A DNA stretch of 53,392 bases, taken from the NCBI GenBank assembly GCA_048264125.1, contig JBLXDM010000014.1:1-53392 (forward strand), written 5' to 3'. The translations under genes were made by a program, and so were the position numbers. The notes beneath the pieces are model-generated. The model worked only from the letters and a program-made list of their open reading frames with translations, made no database searches and had not been told where the DNA came from. The stretch is from M1-B18 sp048264125 (GTDB taxonomy: Bacteria > Bacillota > Clostridia > Peptostreptococcales > Natronincolaceae). How positions within the stretch are numbered: the stretch's first letter is position 1; every line of letters begins with the position of its first letter. This document shows positions 23,839 through 31,742 of the stretch, piece after piece.

Positions 23839-25260
23839 ATGTCATTATTTATAATTTCTATCGTGGCGTTAATTGCAGGATACTTTATTTACGGAAAATT
23901 TGTAGACAAGGTGTTTGGAATTGATGAAAACAGAATAACGCCGGCTCATGAGCTGAAGGATGGCGTAGACTATGTACCAATGCCATGGTACAAGATTTTT
24001 TTAATTCAATTTCTTAATATTGCAGGCTTAGGCCCTATATACGGAGCTGTTGCAGGAGCTTTATGGGGACCAAAGGCCTTCTTGTGGATCGTTTTAGGTA
24101 GTATCTTTGCAGGCGGTGTGCATGACTACTTCTCAGGAATGCTTTCAATCCGTCATAATGGCGCCAGCGTTTCTGAAATCGTTGGCAAGTACCTTGGACC
24201 CTTTGCAAAGCAGTTTATGAGAGGCTTTTCAGTAATTCTTCTTGTTTTGGTGGGAACCGTTTTCATGACAGGCCCTGCTACATTGCTTGGAAACTTGAAC
24301 TTCTTAAACATCGGCTCAGCCAAAATCTGGTTGGGAATAGTTTTAGTCTATTACTTCCTTGCAACAATTCTTCCTATAGACAAAATTATCGGTAAAATAT
24401 ATCCGCTTTTCGGGGCTGTTCTTCTGATTATGGCAGGCGGCATAGGAACTATGCTGTTGGTTAAAGGATATGAAATACCAGCATTAACAGCGGCAAATAT
24501 TCATCCGGGTGGATTACCTGTATGGCCATTACTATTTATAACAATTGCCTGTGGTGCAATCAGTGGCTTCCATGCAACACAATCACCACTTATGGCAAGA
24601 TGCGTTGAAAATGAAAAATACGGTAGAGGAATCTTCTACGGTTCAATGATAGCAGAGGGCGTTATTGCATTAATCTGGGCAGCAGCAGCAATGAGCTTCT
24701 TCCATGGAACAGAAGGATTACAAGCAGCTATAGCAGCCGGTGGTCCAGGTGGAGTAGTTCATGAGATTTCAACAAGTCTATTAGGCAGGGTCGGAGGCTT
24801 ACTGGCAATGCTTGGTGTTATTGCTTGTCCTATAACCTCTGGTGATACAGCCTTTAGAAGTGCCAGATTAGTTATTGCAGACTTTCTTAACATAAATCAA
24901 AGCAAGATAAACAAGAGATTGCTTCTTTCATTGCCATTATTTGCAGTGGGCTTCAGTTTAAGCTTAATTGATTTCAACATCATTTGGAGATATTTTGCTT
25001 GGTCTAACCAAACACTGGCTACCTTAATGCTTTGGGCATCAGCAATGTATCTTGTTAAGTCAAATAAGCTTCACTGGATTGCTACAATTCCAGCAACCTT
25101 CATGACAGCAGTAATCGTAACCTACATTCTGCAGGCTCCAGAGGGCTTAAGACTGGCAACCAGCATATCTTACCCAATAGGTATAGCCGCAGCTGTAATA
25201 GCCTTTGCATTATTCATGATAAAGGGCAAAAAGAATACAGAAACACCAGTAAAAGCATAA
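23839..25260 (+). CDS. cstA: CstA-family transporter (pyruvate/peptide)
   Basis: 473 residues with about 12-13 membrane segments. CstA/BtsT proteins take up pyruvate or peptides with protons. Signatures: ITPAHELKDGVDYVPMPWYKIFLIQFLNIAGLGPI is the classic N-terminal stretch (shown as ITPAHEL, DYVPM and IAGLGPI), then GVHDYFSGMLSIRHNGAS, CGAISGFHATQSPLMARC and CPITSGDTAFRSARL. It is about 230 residues shorter than E. coli CstA, as is common in Clostridia. The LytTR system directly upstream makes it a likely target. Confidence 0.9.
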   Translation: MSLFIISIVALIAGYFIYGKFVDKVFGIDENRITPAHELKDGVDYVPMPWYKIFLIQFLNIAGLGPIYGAVAGALWGPKAFLWIVLGSIFAGGVHDYFSGMLSIRHNGASVSEIVGKYLGPFAKQFMRGFSVILLVLVGTVFMTGPATLLGNLNFLNIGSAKIWLGIVLVYYFLATILPIDKIIGKIYPLFGAVLLIMAGGIGTMLLVKGYEIPALTAANIHPGGLPVWPLLFITIACGAISGFHATQSPLMARCVENEKYGRGIFYGSMIAEGVIALIWAAAAMSFFHGTEGLQAAIAAGGPGGVVHEISTSLLGRVGGLLAMLGVIACPITSGDTAFRSARLVIADFLNINQSKINKRLLLSLPLFAVGFSLSLIDFNIIWRYFAWSNQTLATLMLWASAMYLVKSNKLHWIATIPATFMTAVIVTYILQAPEGLRLATSISYPIGIAAAVIAFALFMIKGKKNTETPVKA

Positions 25261-25273
25261 AAGAATACATCAT

Positions 25274-25309
25274 CAGGCAGGGAAATATCCCTGCCTGTTA
25301 TTTTTTTTT
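25274..25309 (+). terminator. rho-independent terminator after cstA
   Basis: CAGGCAGGGA-AATA-TCCCTGCCTG perfect hairpin and nine T. Confidence 0.92.
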
Positions 25310-25399
25310 GCAAATATACATATCACAGATTTTCATTAAATAAAATCCTGCCTTATTTAGCATACTATAAATGACTAAATTTAAGGAGGATTCTTATAT

Positions 25400-25639
25400 A
25401 TGATACATGCAGAGGTTGCTCTATATCCTTTAAAAACAAACAATGCTACTAAGATTATCAATAATTCTATTCAATCGCTACAGGGTCAGGGCGTAAGCTA
25501 TCAGGTAGGCTCTATGGATACCCATATTCATGGTGAGGAGGAGCAGGTATGGGGGAGCCTGAAGAAGTTGTTTGACGAAGCTCAATCCTCTGGTGGAGAG
25601 GTAAGTATGGTTGTTACAATAACAAATGCTGCCGATTAA
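25400..25639 (+). CDS. YkoF/MTH1187-type thiamine-binding family protein
   Basis: 79 residues, a single ferredoxin-like domain. MIHAEVALYPLKTNNATKII start, a central VSYQVGSMDTHIHGEEEQVW and a C-terminal GGEVSMVVTIT match the family in which YkoF binds thiamine or hydroxymethylpyrimidine. Single-domain members form dimers or tetramers. No thiamine transporter or TPP riboswitch is nearby, so the ligand is uncertain. TAAGGAGGATTCTTATAT precedes the ATG, and a terminator follows. Confidence 0.75.
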   Translation: MIHAEVALYPLKTNNATKIINNSIQSLQGQGVSYQVGSMDTHIHGEEEQVWGSLKKLFDEAQSSGGEVSMVVTITNAAD

Positions 25640-25656
25640 TATAATAAAGGAAATGT

Positions 25657-25690
25657 AAAAAGGATGCTTATAACTAGAGCATCCTTTTTA
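25657..25690 (+). terminator. rho-independent terminator
   Basis: AAAAAGGATGC / GCATCCTTTTT stem after the thiamine-binding-type gene. Confidence 0.85.
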
Positions 25691-25712
25691 TATGAGGAAT
25701 TTGTATAATAAT

Positions 25713-25795
25713 GATGAGCAGTATGTATATACAAGGTCAAAGGTTTCCTGCTCAGTGCATATATGCACTCCTATGGTAATGCAATTTCCTCATTT
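25713..25795 (+). repeat. palindromic intergenic element, copy 4 (internal deletion)
   Basis: Starts like the full copies (GATGAGCAGTATGTATATACAA) and ends like them (CTCCTATGGTAATGCAATTTCCTCA), but about 80 bases between AGTGC and ATATATGCAC are missing. The junction creates a perfect 16-bp palindrome AGTGCATATATGCACT (25754-25769). Confidence 0.7.
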
Positions 25796-25803
25796 GTTTA
25801 GAA

Positions 25804-25866
25804 AATGTAATAAAAACGTAATGTTTATCCTCTTGACGTTATTACATTAAAGGTGTAATATTACAC
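25804..25866 (+). promoter_or_regulatory. promoter with palindromic TGTAATA operator array
   Basis: TTGACG (25833-25838), 17-base spacer, TAATAT (25856-25861). The -10 lies inside the perfect 14-bp palindrome GTGTAATATTACAC (25853-25866). AATGTAATA (25804-25812) and TATTACATT (25840-25848) are further inverted half-sites, the second within the spacer. This is the layout of a repressed promoter. The target is the membrane-protein gene at 25949. Confidence 0.55.
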
Positions 25867-25948
25867 TATGAGTAATATATTTCCTCATGCAAAATAAATT
25901 ATATTACAGCTTAAGCTTAAGAAATTCTTTTTTAAAGGGGTAGGTGAT

Positions 25949-26389
25949 ATGAGTTTGTTTTCGTTGTTAATCATGCTTGCAATAATAGTAACTATACTAA
26001 TAGTGGTGGGAGGTATTATATTTATGACTAAAAGCTTTAATTTGAGAAGTGTATACCTGTATCTCGTTTGCTTCGTAACCCTTATCATATTCATCATGGG
26101 AACTATATTTACAGTTCAAAAGCTGGTGGATATTTTTGTAGATGGGGGATATTATTATCAGACTATAGAGGACTATGAAATGCGTTATCAAAAGTACAAT
26201 GCAGAGGGAAGACCTACTGAATCAAGCATTTCTAAAGAGGAGCTCCAACAGCGTTATGAGGCTTACTTAGAAACAGAGGCAGAAAGAAATCGTGCAAATA
26301 GTATTCGACAGCTGGCCTCCAGCTTATCTGCTATGGTGGTGGGTGGAGCCTTCTGGGCATATCATTGGAAAAAGATAAAAGAAGAATAA
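25949..26389 (+). CDS. hypothetical membrane protein, three membrane segments
   Basis: 146 residues. Membrane segments at about 2-26 and 35-58, then a soluble charged stretch (about 65-115; YYQTIEDYEMRYQKYNAEG and KEELQQRYEAYLETEAERNR) and a last segment near 120-138. I recall similar layouts labelled DUF5671-like but am not sure. AAAGGGGTAGGTGAT precedes the ATG. Its promoter carries a palindromic operator, so expression is probably inducible. A terminator follows. Confidence 0.6.
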   Translation: MSLFSLLIMLAIIVTILIVVGGIIFMTKSFNLRSVYLYLVCFVTLIIFIMGTIFTVQKLVDIFVDGGYYYQTIEDYEMRYQKYNAEGRPTESSISKEELQQRYEAYLETEAERNRANSIRQLASSLSAMVVGGAFWAYHWKKIKEE

Positions 26390-26406
26390 TTGAATAAGCT
26401 TTAATT

Positions 26407-26431
26407 CAAAGACCCCTCGGGGTCTTTTTAT
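26407..26431 (+). terminator. rho-independent terminator
   Basis: AAAGACCCC-TC-GGGGTCTTTTT hairpin, directly downstream of the membrane-protein gene. Confidence 0.88.
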
Positions 26432-26520
26432 ATTAAAAATACTTCCGATAAATTCTTAATTCCCCATCTGCTGGAATATACATAATTAGATAGAAATGAA
26501 AAGAGCAAAGGGGTCAGTCT

Positions 26521-28065
26521 ATGTCTAATAAAAAGTTTTTAAAGGGAGCCTTTATACTTGCCTTTGCCGGGCTATTGGCAAAATTTCTGGGGATATTTTT
26601 TAAAATTCCACTGCAAAGATTAATACATGATGAGGGCATGGGGCTCTTTGGACTGCCCTATCCGATATACACCATACTATTGTCGGTATCAATTATAGGC
26701 TTTCCTGCGGCATTATCAAAGCTTATTTCAGAAAAGCTGGCTATGGGGGATCTAAGAGGGGCAAGAAAAATCTTTAACGTTTCCTTTATTCTGCTGCTGA
26801 TAATAGGAATAGCCTCGTCACTGATTTTATTATTGGGTGCAAGGATAATTATCAATTTCTTAAATTGGCCTGAGGAATCCTACTATTCGATTATAGGACT
26901 TTCATTGGCACCCCTATTTGTGTCGATAATGTCTGCCTTCAGAGGTTATTTTCAAGGGCTGCAGATCATGACACCCACAGCCATATCACAGATTGTGGAG
27001 CAGATAGGCAGAGTGGTTTTTGGAATTGCACTGGCGTATATTTTCATTTCAAAGGGCATAGGCCATGCAGCAGGGGCAGCCTCCTTTGGGGCCTCAGCAG
27101 GGGCCTTCCTGGGGGCTCTGGTGCTATTTATATGCTATTTAAAATATCATAGACAGCTTTCCCTTCCAGATGCCAATAGACTTTACATAAGGGACAGCAC
27201 TAGAACCATCATAAGAAGAATTTTGTGGATTGCCTTCCCAATAACCATCGGAGCGGTCCTGAGCTCAATAATGGGCCTAATGGATTCTGTCATAGTGCTG
27301 ACTAGACTATTGGAAAGCGGATATTCGGTGGAGGGGGCCACGATATTATACGGACAGCTGACGGGTAAGGCAGTAACCCTTATGAACGTTCCCCTCACCT
27401 TCAGTATGGCAATGGCCGCCAGCCTTGTTCCAGCAATATCGGAATCCTTCAGTAAAAAAAGATTAACGGAGCTGAGGGAGAAGGCTGAGTCAGGTCTCAA
27501 GACCACTATAATCATCGCTTTGCCTGCAAGCCTAGGTTTGGCAGTTTTATCAACCGAAATAATTCACTTGCTTTGGGGTAAAACAGAGGCCGGTGGAGAT
27601 ATATTAAAGGTATTGGCTATAAATGTATTATTTATCGCCACGGCTCAAACCCTCACAGGTATTTTGCAGGGTATAAACAAGGTTTTTCTACCGGTCCGAA
27701 ATTTGATTATTGGGGTGGTAATAAAGCTAATAGTGAGTAATATGCTATTGGTAACACATTTAAATATTATCGGTACGGTTATCGGCTCAATTGTCGGCTA
27801 TGTGGTAATCGCCCTTTTAAACTATATGGCATTAAGAAGGGCAATAGGCTTTAAAATTAAAATTAAGGAAATGATAATAATGCCCTTTACAGCAGCAGCC
27901 ATAATGACAGCGACGGTATATTATGTCTTTGGCTATTTAAATTCAATTCTTAGTATTGAGGCTGTTGCAACATTAGGAGCAATTTTTATAGGCGTTGTGA
28001 TTTATTTTGGGATACTATTGGCTACAGGCACAATAAGCTTAAAGAGAGAAAGCGGCTTTATTTAA
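26521..28065 (+). CDS. SpoVB-like MOP-family flippase
   Basis: 514 residues with about 14 membrane segments. The family flips lipid-linked precursors; SpoVB is linked to spore cortex synthesis. N-terminal FLKGAFILAFAGLLAKFLGIFF, IHDEGMGLFGLPYPIYTILL, SAFRGYFQGLQIMTPTAISQIVEQIGRV (shown in parts) and SLVPAISESFSKK fit the SpoVB/putative polysaccharide biosynthesis group rather than MurJ. The glycan operon lies 8 kb away, so a role there cannot be excluded. AAAGGGGTCAGTCT precedes the ATG. Confidence 0.85.
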   Translation: MSNKKFLKGAFILAFAGLLAKFLGIFFKIPLQRLIHDEGMGLFGLPYPIYTILLSVSIIGFPAALSKLISEKLAMGDLRGARKIFNVSFILLLIIGIASSLILLLGARIIINFLNWPEESYYSIIGLSLAPLFVSIMSAFRGYFQGLQIMTPTAISQIVEQIGRVVFGIALAYIFISKGIGHAAGAASFGASAGAFLGALVLFICYLKYHRQLSLPDANRLYIRDSTRTIIRRILWIAFPITIGAVLSSIMGLMDSVIVLTRLLESGYSVEGATILYGQLTGKAVTLMNVPLTFSMAMAASLVPAISESFSKKRLTELREKAESGLKTTIIIALPASLGLAVLSTEIIHLLWGKTEAGGDILKVLAINVLFIATAQTLTGILQGINKVFLPVRNLIIGVVIKLIVSNMLLVTHLNIIGTVIGSIVGYVVIALLNYMALRRAIGFKIKIKEMIIMPFTAAAIMTATVYYVFGYLNSILSIEAVATLGAIFIGVVIYFGILLATGTISLKRESGFI

Positions 28066-28092
28066 TTTTGTAAGCTTTACCAATATTTATAT

Positions 28093-28133
28093 TACCCTTT
28101 ATATCATCAAAATGAATAGAGGGTTTTGTTTTG
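28093..28133 (+). terminator. probable terminator after the flippase gene
   Basis: ACCCTTTAT / ATAGAGGGT stem with a 14-base loop and a T-rich tail containing G. Confidence 0.5.
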
Positions 28134-28187
28134 TAGCAAATTATTATTAGCAGTTTATTAATAATAATTTACTGAGGAGGAAGCTAT

Positions 28188-28649
28188 ATGAAAAGGAAAA
28201 TTGTTTTATTCATACTTATTGCAGTGTTAATTGTTTTTGCAGCCGCATGTCAGCCGGAGCCAGCACCACAACCAGCTCCACAGGAACCAGCACCACAGGA
28301 GCCAGCTCCAGAGGAACCCCAAGGAGAATATGAGGATGGCACCCATGAGGCAGAGCTAGAACCAGATGAAAGAGGCTGGAAGGCAGTAGTAGAGTTGACC
28401 GTTGAGGGTGGTAACATTACTGAGGTGGCATTTGATGAGGTAAATGAGGAAGATGCGAGAAAATCTGAAGACGAGGATTATCTTGAAAGATGGGGAACAG
28501 CAGCAAATATTGATGCCAGTGAGGTTTATCCAAAATATGAAGCGGATTTAATAGAATCTCAGAATGTAGAAGAGGTTGAGGTAATAACCGGTGCTACATC
28601 AACTCATGAAAAGTTTCAAGAGGTTGTTAAGAAGGCTTTAGGAGAATAA
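28188..28649 (+). CDS. FMN-binding domain lipoprotein
   Basis: 153 residues. Lipoprotein signal with Cys21 (VFAAAC), a Pro/Glu-rich linker with repeated APQEP units (about 24-45), then an FMN-binding domain with VITGATST at about 132-139. In NqrC/RnfG-type domains FMN is bound covalently to the Thr of [ST]GAT by ApbE, here probably Thr137. The protein would sit outside the membrane and carry electrons. No apbE or rnf gene is in the window. GAGGAGGAAGCTAT precedes the ATG. Very acidic protein, consistent with an extracellular location. Confidence 0.82.
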   Translation: MKRKIVLFILIAVLIVFAAACQPEPAPQPAPQEPAPQEPAPEEPQGEYEDGTHEAELEPDERGWKAVVELTVEGGNITEVAFDEVNEEDARKSEDEDYLERWGTAANIDASEVYPKYEADLIESQNVEEVEVITGATSTHEKFQEVVKKALGE

Positions 28650-28657
28650 TGGGCTGT

Positions 28658-28686
28658 ATTCCCTCTGTTTAGGCAGAGGGAATTTT
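28658..28686 (+). terminator. terminator after the FMN-binding lipoprotein
   Basis: ATTCCCTCTG-TTTAGG-CAGAGGGAAT perfect 10-bp stem followed by TTTTA. Confidence 0.75.
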
Positions 28687-28745
28687 ACATAGTAAAAATA
28701 ATTCTAAGAGATACTAATATTATAAAACAAAATGGAGGTGTTGGA

Positions 28746-28916
28746 GTGGAACCCAGATATATGGTCAAAACAGAATATGGAATAACGGAGCCGATGTCTT
28801 TGGAGGCTGCCAATCGTAAGGTTAGTCAGTATAGGCAGGAGGGTGTGACAGCATCCATTTTACCAGAGGAGGAGGGACTGGTCTTTTATTTTAAGAATCA
28901 GGGTTTTATACCATAA
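28746..28916 (+). CDS. small protein, first of a paralogous pair
   Basis: 56 residues, GTG start with GGAGGTG 8 bases upstream. It shares a pattern with the next gene: E-x-[RK]-Y-M-V-x-T, then [TS]-[EQ]-P-[ML], A-A-x-x-[RK]-V, and G-V-x-A-x-I near residue 33-38, ending with acidic residues and EG. The helix plus GVxAxI strand recalls SPOR-type folds, but that is only a resemblance. It ends FYFKNQGFIP. The second copy starts 14 bases later, so the pair is translated from one message. Function unknown. Confidence 0.55.
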   Translation: MEPRYMVKTEYGITEPMSLEAANRKVSQYRQEGVTASILPEEEGLVFYFKNQGFIP

Positions 28917-28930
28917 AAGGAGGCGGCATT

Positions 28931-29113
28931 ATGGAGCAAAAATACATGGTTTGTACAGTGAACAATATTTCGCAGCCCTTGGACAGGCAGGCAGCCATCA
29001 GTAGGGTCAAGGAGCTTGAAAGAAATGGTGTCGATGCATATATCGTATCTAAGGATGAGGGTGAAAGAATTAAGAAAAGTCACGATAAGCTTCATACTCC
29101 CAGATGGAGCTAG
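28931..29113 (+). CDS. small protein, second of a paralogous pair
   Basis: 60 residues, ATG after AAAAGGAGGCGGCATT. MEQKYMVCTVNNISQPLDRQ at the start, then AAISRVKELERNGVDAYIV in the middle line up with the upstream protein position by position, while the C-terminus (HDKLHTPRWS) is different and basic. Tandem duplication is the simple explanation. Highly charged and soluble, no signal peptide. No known family. Confidence 0.6.
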   Translation: MEQKYMVCTVNNISQPLDRQAAISRVKELERNGVDAYIVSKDEGERIKKSHDKLHTPRWS

Positions 29114-29243
29114 ACTTCTATCTCAATTTTCGTCATCTAGAGTTATAGAGAAGCACTATTTATTGAATCATTAAAATTAAGTCCATGCTCAAAAGAACAG
29201 CAATAGAATATGTACCTTATAAACAATATAAACAATCAAAAAA

Positions 29244-29285
29244 AAAGGCACTGGAGTCAATAAAACTTGACAATGTGTCTTTTTT
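29244..29285 (+). terminator. rho-independent terminator in the spacer before nrdD
   Basis: AAAGGCAC / GTGTCTTT stem with an inner GTCAA-TAAAAC-TTGAC stem and six T. It may end the small-protein message about 130 bases downstream of its last gene. Confidence 0.6.
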
Positions 29286-29355
29286 GCTATAAAAGCTCGA
29301 TTTTAAATCCAATGAAAAGGGGGTAAAACTAAGCTTTAAGAGATAAAGCTGTTAA

Positions 29356-29538
29356 ATAAAAGTTAAATCCATTAAAGAAGGCAATATACCCATTCCTGAC
29401 CTTTTCTACTATTTAAAAGCCAAAAATCCAGATTATAGAGAAAAAGAAAGAATGAATAAGATTAAGACCAATTATTACGAAAATAAACCTAAATATAAGA
29501 CCAGAGTAATATTGAAAAGCTATACCATTATCATGTAA
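29356..29538 (+). pseudogene. remnant of a lost gene (60 codons without a start)
   Basis: After a TAA at 29353 the frame stays open for 60 codons to TAA at 29536. It includes PDLFYYLKAKNPDYREKERM and NYYENKPKYKTRVILKSY, a protein-like sequence rich in Lys, Tyr and Asn. There is no start codon with a ribosome binding site. It looks like the C-terminal end of a gene whose 5' part is lost. I do not recognise the family. The rest of 29114-29589 holds one terminator and a possible NrdR box. Confidence 0.3.
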
Positions 29539-29539
29539 T

Positions 29540-29555
29540 ATACTATATATGGTAT
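29540..29555 (+). promoter_or_regulatory. possible NrdR box upstream of nrdD
   Basis: ATACTATATATGGTAT is a near-palindrome that fits the NrdR-box core (CWATATATWG) in 9 of 10 positions, 35 bases before the nrdD start. NrdR sites usually come in pairs about 31 bases apart; I could not find a clear second one. Confidence 0.35.
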
Positions 29556-29589
29556 TGAATTAAATGAACTGTACAATAGGAGGGGTATA

Positions 29590-31725
29590 ATGGCTGTTAC
29601 CAAGATACAGAAAAGAAATGGTGAAATAGTGGACTTTGACTTTGGCAAAATCAAGTCAGCTATATTCGCAGCAGCAAAATCCGTAGGTGGAAGTGATGAA
29701 ATAACAGCGGTAAAGCTGACTAAAATTGTGGTGGATATAATAAATGAAACCTATAGAGCTAGTGTTCCATTGGTTGAGGATGTACAGGATATAGTAGAAA
29801 AGGTTTTAATAGAGGAAGGTCACGCTAAAACCGCAAAGGCTTTCATATTATATAGAAAAAAGCATGAGGAAATTAGAGAGGTAAAAAATCTTTTCATGGA
29901 TGCAGAAAAGATGGTGGAGGAATATGTAAATTTAGAGGATTGGAGAGTTAATGAAAATGCCAATATGGGCTTTTCATTACAGGGACTAAACAATCACATA
30001 GTAGAAAGCATTACTACAAAATACTGGTTAAATAAAATATATCGCAAGGAATTAAGAGATGCCCATATGCGTGGCGATTTACATATTCATGATTTAGGAT
30101 TATTGGCACCCTACTGCTGTGGATGGGATTTAGAGGCCTTCTTAAAGCATGGCTTCAGAGGAGCAAAGGGAAAAATAGAGTCTAAGCCGCCTAAGCATTT
30201 TGAGTCTGCTCTGGGACAGCTGGTGAACCTATTATACACATTGCAGGGAGAATCAGCAGGAGCGCAGGCTGTATCCAGTTTAGATACATACCTTGCCCCC
30301 TTTATATACTACGATAACCTAGAATTCGAACAGGTTAAAAAGGCAGTTCAAAGATTTGTGTTTAACCTAAACGTGCCTACTAGAGTGGGCTTCCAGACTC
30401 CCTTTACAAATGTAACTTTGGATGTTAAGCCACATCAGCTGCTTAAGAACCAGCAGGCCATGATAGGCGGTAAGCTAATGGATAAAACCTATGGCGATTT
30501 CCAGGAGGAAATGGATATGTTTAACCAGGCCTTCTGCGAGGTTATGATGGAGGGCGACGGAGCAGGTAGGGCCTTTAGCTTCCCGATACCGACAGTTAAC
30601 ATAACAGATGATTTCCCATGGGATTCAAAAATAGTAAACTGTATAATGGAAATGACACGTAAGTTTGGAACGCCATACTTTGCCAACTTCGTAAACTCTG
30701 ACTTATCACCAGAGGATATCCGTTCAATGTGCTGTCGTTTAAGACTGGACAATAGAGAGCTTAGAAAAAGAGGCGGAGGCTTATTTGGTGCTAATCCTTT
30801 AACCGGCTCAATAAATGTAGTTACACTTAATATGGCTAGAATAGGATATGCATCAGAGAGCCCAATGGAATTTAAGAAGCGTGTACGAGAGCTGATGGAG
30901 TATTCAAAGGAAATATGTGAAGCTAAGAGAAAGGTTCTGGAGCAATACATGGATGCGGGACTATATCCATACTCCAGATTTTACCTGCAGGGTGTAAAGG
31001 AAGCCACCGGCGAGTATTTCAAAAACCACTTCTCCACCATCGGTATTAATGGCATGAATGAGGCTTGCCTCAACCTGTTGGGCAAGGATATAACCACTGA
31101 GGAAGGTAATGAATTTGCTGTAGAGATCATGGAATTTATGAACAGGGTAATGCAAATCTTCCAAGAGGAAACCGACAGCCTATGGAATCTAGAAGCATCT
31201 CCTGCAGAAGGAACTGCCTATAGATTTGCAAGATTAGACAAAAAGATATATCCTAAAATTATAACTCAGGGGGAGAATGAGCCGTATTATACAAACTCTA
31301 CTCAGCTTCCTGTAGGCTATACAAAGGATATATTCGAGGCTATAGAGCTGCAGGAAAAACTGCAAACCCTATATACAGGCGGAACAGTGCTTCATGGCTT
31401 TATAGGTGAGGAAATAGACAATATAGAAACCTGCAAGCTGCTGATTAAAAAGATAATGGAGAAGAGCAGCATTCCATATATCACCATAACACCTACCTTC
31501 TCAATCTGTTCAGACCACGGATATCTGTCAGGAGAGCATTTTGAATGTCCTACCTGCGGCAGAGAGGCAGAGGTTTGGACTAGAGTAGTAGGCTTCCATA
31601 GACCGGTACAGGCGTGGAATAAGGGCAAGCAGGAGGAATACAGCCAAAGGGTGGAGTTTAGTCCAGAGGAAAGCCTCCAAAACAGGCATGAAACAGTAAA
31701 AGACGTCGAGGCATCAGCAGTATAG
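29590..31725 (+). CDS. nrdD: anaerobic ribonucleoside-triphosphate reductase
   Basis: 711 residues. Reduces NTPs to dNTPs without oxygen through a glycyl radical. N-terminal ATP-cone (about 1-95; VTKIQKRNGEIVDFDFGKI), then the catalytic barrel with CCGWDLE near 178, and a C-terminal zinc site C640-x2-H643 and C653-x2-C656 (CSDHGYLSGEHFECPTCG). The radical glycine is in RVVGFHRPVQ, Gly668. The tail after it is about 43 residues, longer than in E. coli. AATAGGAGGGGTATA precedes the ATG. nrdG follows 17 bases later. Confidence 0.96.
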   Translation: MAVTKIQKRNGEIVDFDFGKIKSAIFAAAKSVGGSDEITAVKLTKIVVDIINETYRASVPLVEDVQDIVEKVLIEEGHAKTAKAFILYRKKHEEIREVKNLFMDAEKMVEEYVNLEDWRVNENANMGFSLQGLNNHIVESITTKYWLNKIYRKELRDAHMRGDLHIHDLGLLAPYCCGWDLEAFLKHGFRGAKGKIESKPPKHFESALGQLVNLLYTLQGESAGAQAVSSLDTYLAPFIYYDNLEFEQVKKAVQRFVFNLNVPTRVGFQTPFTNVTLDVKPHQLLKNQQAMIGGKLMDKTYGDFQEEMDMFNQAFCEVMMEGDGAGRAFSFPIPTVNITDDFPWDSKIVNCIMEMTRKFGTPYFANFVNSDLSPEDIRSMCCRLRLDNRELRKRGGGLFGANPLTGSINVVTLNMARIGYASESPMEFKKRVRELMEYSKEICEAKRKVLEQYMDAGLYPYSRFYLQGVKEATGEYFKNHFSTIGINGMNEACLNLLGKDITTEEGNEFAVEIMEFMNRVMQIFQEETDSLWNLEASPAEGTAYRFARLDKKIYPKIITQGENEPYYTNSTQLPVGYTKDIFEAIELQEKLQTLYTGGTVLHGFIGEEIDNIETCKLLIKKIMEKSSIPYITITPTFSICSDHGYLSGEHFECPTCGREAEVWTRVVGFHRPVQAWNKGKQEEYSQRVEFSPEESLQNRHETVKDVEASAV

Positions 31726-31742
31726 ACTAAGGAGCGGTTGAA

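Noticed and set aside
30489..30950. 153-codon ORF on the minus strand inside nrdD
   Set aside because: Antisense to conserved catalytic sequence; serine-rich shadow with no start signal.
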